DNA from: Ettlia oleoabundans
Taxonomy: Eukaryota; Chlorophyta; Chlorophyceae; Chlamydomonadales
NCBI GenBank assembly: GCA_019693395.1
Contig: JAAMXP010000332.1
Coordinates: 1 to 12,102 of the forward strand
Direction of reading: 5' to 3'
Length of the DNA: 12,102 nt
Below are positions 10,201 through 12,102 of the stretch, piece by piece. Made by a program: the position numbers and the translations under genes. Positions within the stretch are counted from its first letter, which is position 1, and each line of letters opens with the position of its first letter. The notes beneath the pieces were generated by a model that saw only the letters and a list, made by a program, of their open reading frames with translations, ran no database searches and had not been told where the DNA came from.

Positions 10201-10853
10201 AGGGTGTGACAGTTTGGCAGGAGGGTGATGCAGCTGCAAAGGTCTGGTGTGCAGGCTGCTGTGCCGTGCAAGGGCCGCTACATCTTGCTCGACATCAGTC
10301 CTACTATGTTTTTAGGTTCAATGTCACACCATGCCTTTAATGGCACTCTTTTGAGTGTCTGCTTCCACCTGCAGGCTGACATCTGGAGCTACGGCTTGCT
10401 TGTGTGGGAGATTGTGAGCGGCTCAGACATCACTGAGCACCAGCCCCTGGCCATCACACGCACCCTGGGGCCGCAGCCGGCGCAACAGCAGAAGGTACAG
10501 CAGCAGCAGGTGAGGGCAACGGATTCAGGCGTCTCTGCTCCTTTGTGCGGGCTAGCGGATGTGTAGCCTTCCCAAGCTGTGGAAAGAGCGGGGAATATGT
10601 AACCAATGCAAACATGATGTTACATGGAAGTGGAAGAGGTGCGAGGTCCACTTGACACGCCTCGGCTTCTTGCCGGTTGGCCGATGTGCAGGTCTCGCAG
10701 GCCGAGGTCTCACAGGAGGCGACGGCGCCTTCTGTGGAGATGCCAGAGGGGGCGCCGCCGCTGGCAACCCGCATCTTTGCCGCCTGCACCCAGCAGGATC
10801 CTGCGGCGCGGCCCAGCGCACAGCAGATTGTGGAGTGGCTGCGCGGCTGCTAG
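4220..10853 (+). CDS. Armadillo-repeat / poly-Gln protein with C-terminal TKL-type protein kinase, 12 exons, 1201 residues
   Basis: Exons: 4220-4817, 5041-5257, 5569-7516, 7924-7980, 8328-8388, 8761-8831, 9020-9077, 9296-9404, 9742-9797, 10020-10153, 10375-10509, 10692-10853 (TAG 10851-10853). They sum to 3606 nt with consistent phases. Residues 1-315 and 483-619 are Ala/Leu-rich helical repeats like armadillo units. Poly-Gln lies at 320-351 and 438-455. Residues 620-921 are a Ser/Gln/Pro-rich linker. Kinase: Gly loop GEGGFG (931-936), VAVK Lys952, helix-C Glu970, HRDLKSPN with Asp1049, DVG Asp1067, APE 1091-1093, DIWSYG from Asp1105, Arg1188. HRDLKSPN is typical of tyrosine-kinase-like (Raf/CTR1-type) Ser/Thr kinases, so it should phosphorylate proteins; substrate and pathway are unknown. 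Armadillo repeats usually bind proteins. The start at 4220 is the first ATG after a good acceptor; a more upstream start is possible. Two introns need GC donors. Two separate genes are the main alternative. Confidence 0.85.
4818..5040 (+). other. Kinase-gene intron between armadillo-like exons
   Basis: The donor is GTGCGG and the acceptor GCTGCAG. The intron is phase 1 and recreates an Asp codon (G|AC), giving AEDADQLLRCAAVVARR across the junction. The other two frames after the acceptor either stop or lose the helical pattern, which fixes this join. Confidence 0.85.
5258..5568 (+). other. Kinase-gene intron before the large exon
   Basis: The donor is GTGCGG and the acceptor CCCTGCAG. The intron is phase 2, splitting an Arg codon (AG|G) in FLLLLIREPQ. 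It includes an AT-rich part (about 5305-5345) and a run of CTGG/CTGC/ACATG words (about 5420-5520) without a regular period. The frame entering the next exon stays open leftward to 5315, but that part has no domain and is not needed. Confidence 0.85.
5711..5806 (+). repeat. CAG-rich tract encoding poly-Gln (residues 320-351)
   Basis: A run of CAG/CAA codons, broken by Ala, Met, Val, His and Pro, directly follows the first armadillo-like block. It encodes QAQQQQMEAQQVQQQRMQ and similar sequence. It is an interrupted and therefore probably fairly stable trinucleotide tract. Confidence 0.9.
6065..6118 (+). repeat. Three 18-bp tandem units encoding QQQQLH, QQQQLH, QQQQQQ
   Basis: CAGCAACAGCAGCTGCAC occurs at 6065-6082 and again, exactly, at 6083-6100. 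A third copy at 6101-6118 has CAGCAG as its last six bases. The unit is a multiple of three, so copy changes keep the frame. It encodes residues 438-455, just before the second armadillo-like block. Confidence 0.95.
7517..7923 (+). other. Intron between linker and kinase domain, with a duplicated donor
   Basis: The donor is GTAGGT after AAG and the acceptor TCTGCAG; the intron is phase 0. A second donor-like sequence (AGG|GTATGT) lies 30 bases downstream. An imperfect hairpin lies at 7751-7774 (GGTGGG-T-GGC, loop ATGT, GCC-T-CCCACC). ATGGCAGCGC occurs twice near 7780-7810. If fully retained, the frame stops at 7622-7624. Confidence 0.85.
7981..8327 (+). other. GC-AG intron in the kinase N-lobe
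   Basis: Exon 7924-7980 ends GTGGTGCTCAAG and is followed by GCAAGC, a close match to the known GC-donor consensus AG|GCAAGT. The acceptor at 8326-8327 opens GGC CTG ATG AAT, giving VVLK|GLMNGVDEVAVK, the expected kinase sequence in phase 0. No GT lies between the AAG and the in-frame TGA at 7987-7989. The intron also holds a TG dinucleotide run (8012-8026) and a CTGT-rich pyrimidine stretch (about 8258-8281). Confidence 0.8.
8389..8760 (+). other. Kinase-gene intron with a duplicated acceptor sequence
   Basis: The donor is GTATGC and the acceptor TACTGCAG. The intron is phase 1 and rebuilds Asp961 (G|AT). A 20-bp copy of the acceptor region lies 118 bases upstream at 8631-8650, and a TGTAA lies at 8666-8670 between them. 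The last third of the intron is AT-rich. Confidence 0.85.
8832..9019 (+). other. Kinase-gene intron before the hinge exon
   Basis: The donor is GTGGGG after CAG and the acceptor GCCTGCAG, phase 0, joining HRNIVQ to YYGACLEPGSLFLV as expected for kinase strands beta 4 and 5. Nothing else notable is visible inside. Confidence 0.85.
9078..9295 (+). other. Probable GC-AG intron at the kinase hinge
   Basis: The exon ends ATGAAAG and the next bases are GCGCGG. The next exon begins GCGGTGACCTCTAC, so Gly1004 is rebuilt (G|GC) and VTEYMKGGDLY is intact. There is no GT between the Lys codon and the in-frame TGA at 9089-9091, so a GT donor cannot give the conserved sequence. GCGCGG differs by one base from GTGCGG, the donor at 4818 and 5258. 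Confidence 0.7.
9405..9741 (+). other. Kinase-gene intron before the catalytic-loop exon, with degenerate repeats
   Basis: The donor GTACTG is weak and the acceptor is GCTGCAG. The intron is phase 2, splitting Ser1040 (AG|C). Inside, CCTAGTATG occurs twice (about 9424-9455), and a degenerate minisatellite occupies 9630-9720. Confidence 0.8.
9630..9720 (+). repeat. Degenerate 17-20 bp minisatellite, five units, intronic
   Basis: Units start with GAGC at 9630, 9647, 9667, 9685 and 9703. The last three are exactly 18 bp each, for example GAGCCTACTTTGCCTGTC and GAGCCTGCTATGCCCGTT. The array ends shortly before the acceptor of the catalytic-loop exon. Confidence 0.7.
9798..10019 (+). other. Kinase-gene intron before the DVG/APE exon
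   Basis: The donor GTTTGA is far from the consensus, but the join is forced: phase 1 rebuilds Glu1059 (G|AG) and gives NVLLSEEGVAKIADVG. The acceptor is CCCTGCAG. No repeats are seen. Confidence 0.8.
10154..10374 (+). other. Kinase-gene intron between APE and helix F
   Basis: The donor is GTGGGC after AAG and the acceptor CCTGCAG, phase 0, joining RAGVK to ADIWSYGLLVWEIVSG. The interior has no recognisable feature. Confidence 0.85.
10510..10691 (+). other. Last kinase-gene intron, with in-phase alternative splice sites
   Basis: The donor chosen is CAGCAGCAG|GTGAGG. An earlier donor, AAG|GTACAG at 10495, would remove 15 nt in phase. The acceptor chosen is GTGCAG at 10690-10691; CGCAG nine bases later (10700) is also in phase. 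All combinations keep the frame and change only a Gln-rich insert. A TGTAA at about 10598-10602 falls inside. Confidence 0.75.
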
Positions 10854-11038
10854 AGAGCAGCAGGATGGAAAACTGTGCTAACCAAAAACCTCCTATGAGG
10901 TCAAGGCAACAGCAACGGCAGCAGCAATGGCCATGGCGCTGAGGGTAACCCCCCTCTCACAGGGGCCCGGCCAGTCATGTGACAGTCCTTGGTGATCACC
11001 TGGCGCAACACCGTGAGACTAACGACAGCCGGATCAGA

Positions 11039-11062
11039 GGCTCCTCAAAAGGCTCCTCAAAT
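11039..11062 (+). repeat. 12-bp tandem duplication
   Basis: GGCTCCTCAAAA (11039-11050) is followed directly by GGCTCCTCAAAT (11051-11062), 11 of 12 bases the same. Confidence 0.9.
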
Positions 11063-11332
11063 GAACAGCAATGCTTTCCCTCCCTTCCTTCCTCATATGC
11101 TTTGCACATCTTCTTTCATAGTCTCTATTCTCGCATTCCTTGCAAATAGCACGTGCCATTTGGTGTTGACGGAGAGTGTGGCGCATCTGCAGAGCTCCTG
11201 CTGTCACAGTTCCTTTTTCGTAACCGTAATCGTCGTGACCATGACTGCCTCCATATTGGCCGGCAGCAAGCTGGGCTCCCACCTTGGCTAGGCCAGCAAC
11301 CGCGCATGCGCTAGCGCCCTGGCCCATCTTGC

Positions 11333-11337
11333 TGTAA
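11333..11337 (+). terminator. TGTAA polyadenylation signal for the kinase gene
   Basis: This is the first TGTAA after the kinase stop, 479 bases downstream. A second lies at 11833-11837 and could be an alternative end. Confidence 0.55.
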
Positions 11338-11350
11338 AGGCAAGCTTTGT

Positions 11351-12102
11351 GTCTTCACTTCCGCTTGCTTGAGCGTGGGGCTTTACACGGAGACAGGAGA
11401 CGACAGGACAGACGAACAGACGGACAGAGGAGCTGAGTTGAGAGCATAACAGAAAAGCAAGACGTGGCACGCTCTGCACAGGGGCAGCTGGCCGTTGATT
11501 TAAGCCGGCGTGTCGGCATCAAAAGCGCCAAGAACACCTTGCTTGTTAGTGTTGGGGCAAGTCGTTATACAAAGGCGTCTAGGGTGGGGTGGGGTGGGGG
11601 TGGGGGATCAAAGGCGCTGTTGGATGAAAGGGTGGGGCAGAGAGGGCCGAGCGCATTCGCTGGGCCCTGCTCTCTGTTCAAAGCAATTATGCTATGCAGC
11701 AAAATGAAATGCCTCAGTGACGAATCCGGTGTGATTACGCAGCGCTGGCTGCCTTGATGGCAGTCTGGGTTGGATGCAGCACCATCAATTTGGCTCGGCT
11801 TGGTGGCAGTTGGGGCGTGTGGAACACCCCATTGTAAGCCTAACCTAGTCTGACACTAGATGCTGCATCGTCATCCTGCCTTTCCTGCTCATGACATGCG
11901 GCGCTGCCTCTCCTGCAGCACGAGCCCAGCCAAGCATGGGCAAGCAGCAGCAGTGCCTAAACCAGAGCACGACGGCAAACAATGTTGCTGCAACAAAATC
12001 TGGGCACTGTCATCCTCACATTTATATGCACCAACGTCCTACATCCACATACACTACACCCATTCCTACTTGCCCCATTTGACAGCGTCGTACCGTACAT
12101 GC
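11351..12102. other. Sequence without a supported gene
   Basis: I see no homology, no convincing splice-bounded exon and no RNA gene on either strand. Contents: a GACAG/GACGG-rich stretch (about 11390-11430), a G-quadruplex motif (11582-11606), a TGTAA at 11833, a CAGCAGCAG run (11945-11953) and a C/A-rich end. TTACA at 11382-11386 could be a poly(A) signal for a minus-strand gene lying to the right, but nothing else supports one. Confidence 0.5.
11582..11606 (+). other. G-quadruplex motif (five G-runs, single-T loops)
   Basis: The + strand reads G3-T-G4-T-G4-T-G5-T-G5. Single-base loops between runs of three or more G are known to favour very stable parallel quadruplexes. It lies about 245 bases after the kinase gene's TGTAA. 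Confidence 0.85.

Larger units (their letters stand above)
7924..10853 (+). other. Kinase-domain exons (residues 922-1201)
   Basis: Nine exons encode the catalytic domain. Exon 7924-7980 gives the Gly-rich loop, and 8328-8388 the NGVDEVAVKCIKAE strand with the ATP-binding Lys. Exon 8761-8831 gives helix C (FHREVHLLAGLRHRNIVQ); 9020-9077 and 9296-9404 give the hinge (VTEYMKGGDLY) and helix E. Exon 9742-9797 gives the catalytic loop, and 10020-10153 the magnesium (DVG) and APE motifs. Exon 10375-10509 gives helix F and a Gln-rich insert, and 10692-10853 the C-lobe end. Lys, Glu, both Asp, Asn and Arg are all present, so activity is likely. The invariant Phe of DFG is Val. Confidence 0.9.
10854..11350 (+). 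other. Probable 3' UTR of the kinase gene
   Basis: No reading frame with recognisable similarity follows the TAG. The stretch begins with CAG-rich sequence (10856-10927) and has a 12-bp tandem pair at 11039-11062. The end is set by the TGTAA at 11333. Confidence 0.55.

Noticed and set aside
11464..11757. Plus-strand open frame of 97 codons downstream of the kinase gene
   Set aside because: It crosses the G-quadruplex repeat (a poly-Gly stretch), shows no similarity and has no supporting signals.
1..12102. Defence island, CRISPR, transposon, tRNA or rRNA
   Set aside because: No array of spaced repeats, no transposase or reverse-transcriptase motifs, no terminal inverted repeats and no tRNA-like folds were seen. 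Both genes are ordinary spliced eukaryotic genes.

Overview
This is nuclear DNA from a eukaryote, most likely a core chlorophyte green alga. The genes are split by many short introns (about 140-410 bases), nearly all acceptors read TGCAG, the sequence is moderately GC-rich by eye, coding exons carry CAG/CTG-rich low-complexity tracts, and TGTAA, the usual green-algal polyadenylation signal, follows both genes. The exportin resembles plant exportins in its C-terminal part. I cannot name the genus.

Layout: (1) Bases 1-2903 hold the 3' half of an exportin-1 (XPO1/CRM1) gene on the + strand, nine exons giving 298 C-terminal residues; its 5' part lies outside the window. (2) Bases 2904-4216 hold its 3' UTR, a TGTAA at 3571, and the leader of the next gene, with a probable intron (4051-4216) ending just before the start codon. 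(3) Bases 4220-10853 hold a 12-exon gene on the + strand. I rebuilt it to a 1201-residue protein: armadillo-like helical repeats, poly-Gln, more armadillo-like sequence, a long disordered linker, and a C-terminal TKL-type protein kinase with its main catalytic residues present. All exon phases agree and the spliced length is an exact multiple of three. (4) Bases 10854-12102 hold a 3' UTR with TGTAA at 11333, then sequence with no supported gene but with a strong G-quadruplex motif.

The two genes are tandem and probably unrelated in function: nuclear protein export, and an uncharacterised signalling kinase. The most notable material is in the kinase gene. Two of its introns appear to start with GC instead of GT, both inside the kinase core and both giving a stop at once if retained. 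It also has duplicated splice-site sequences, in-phase alternative junctions, a DVG in place of DFG, and a Gln-rich insert in the kinase C-lobe. I see no bacterial-type system, CRISPR array, transposon, tRNA or rRNA.
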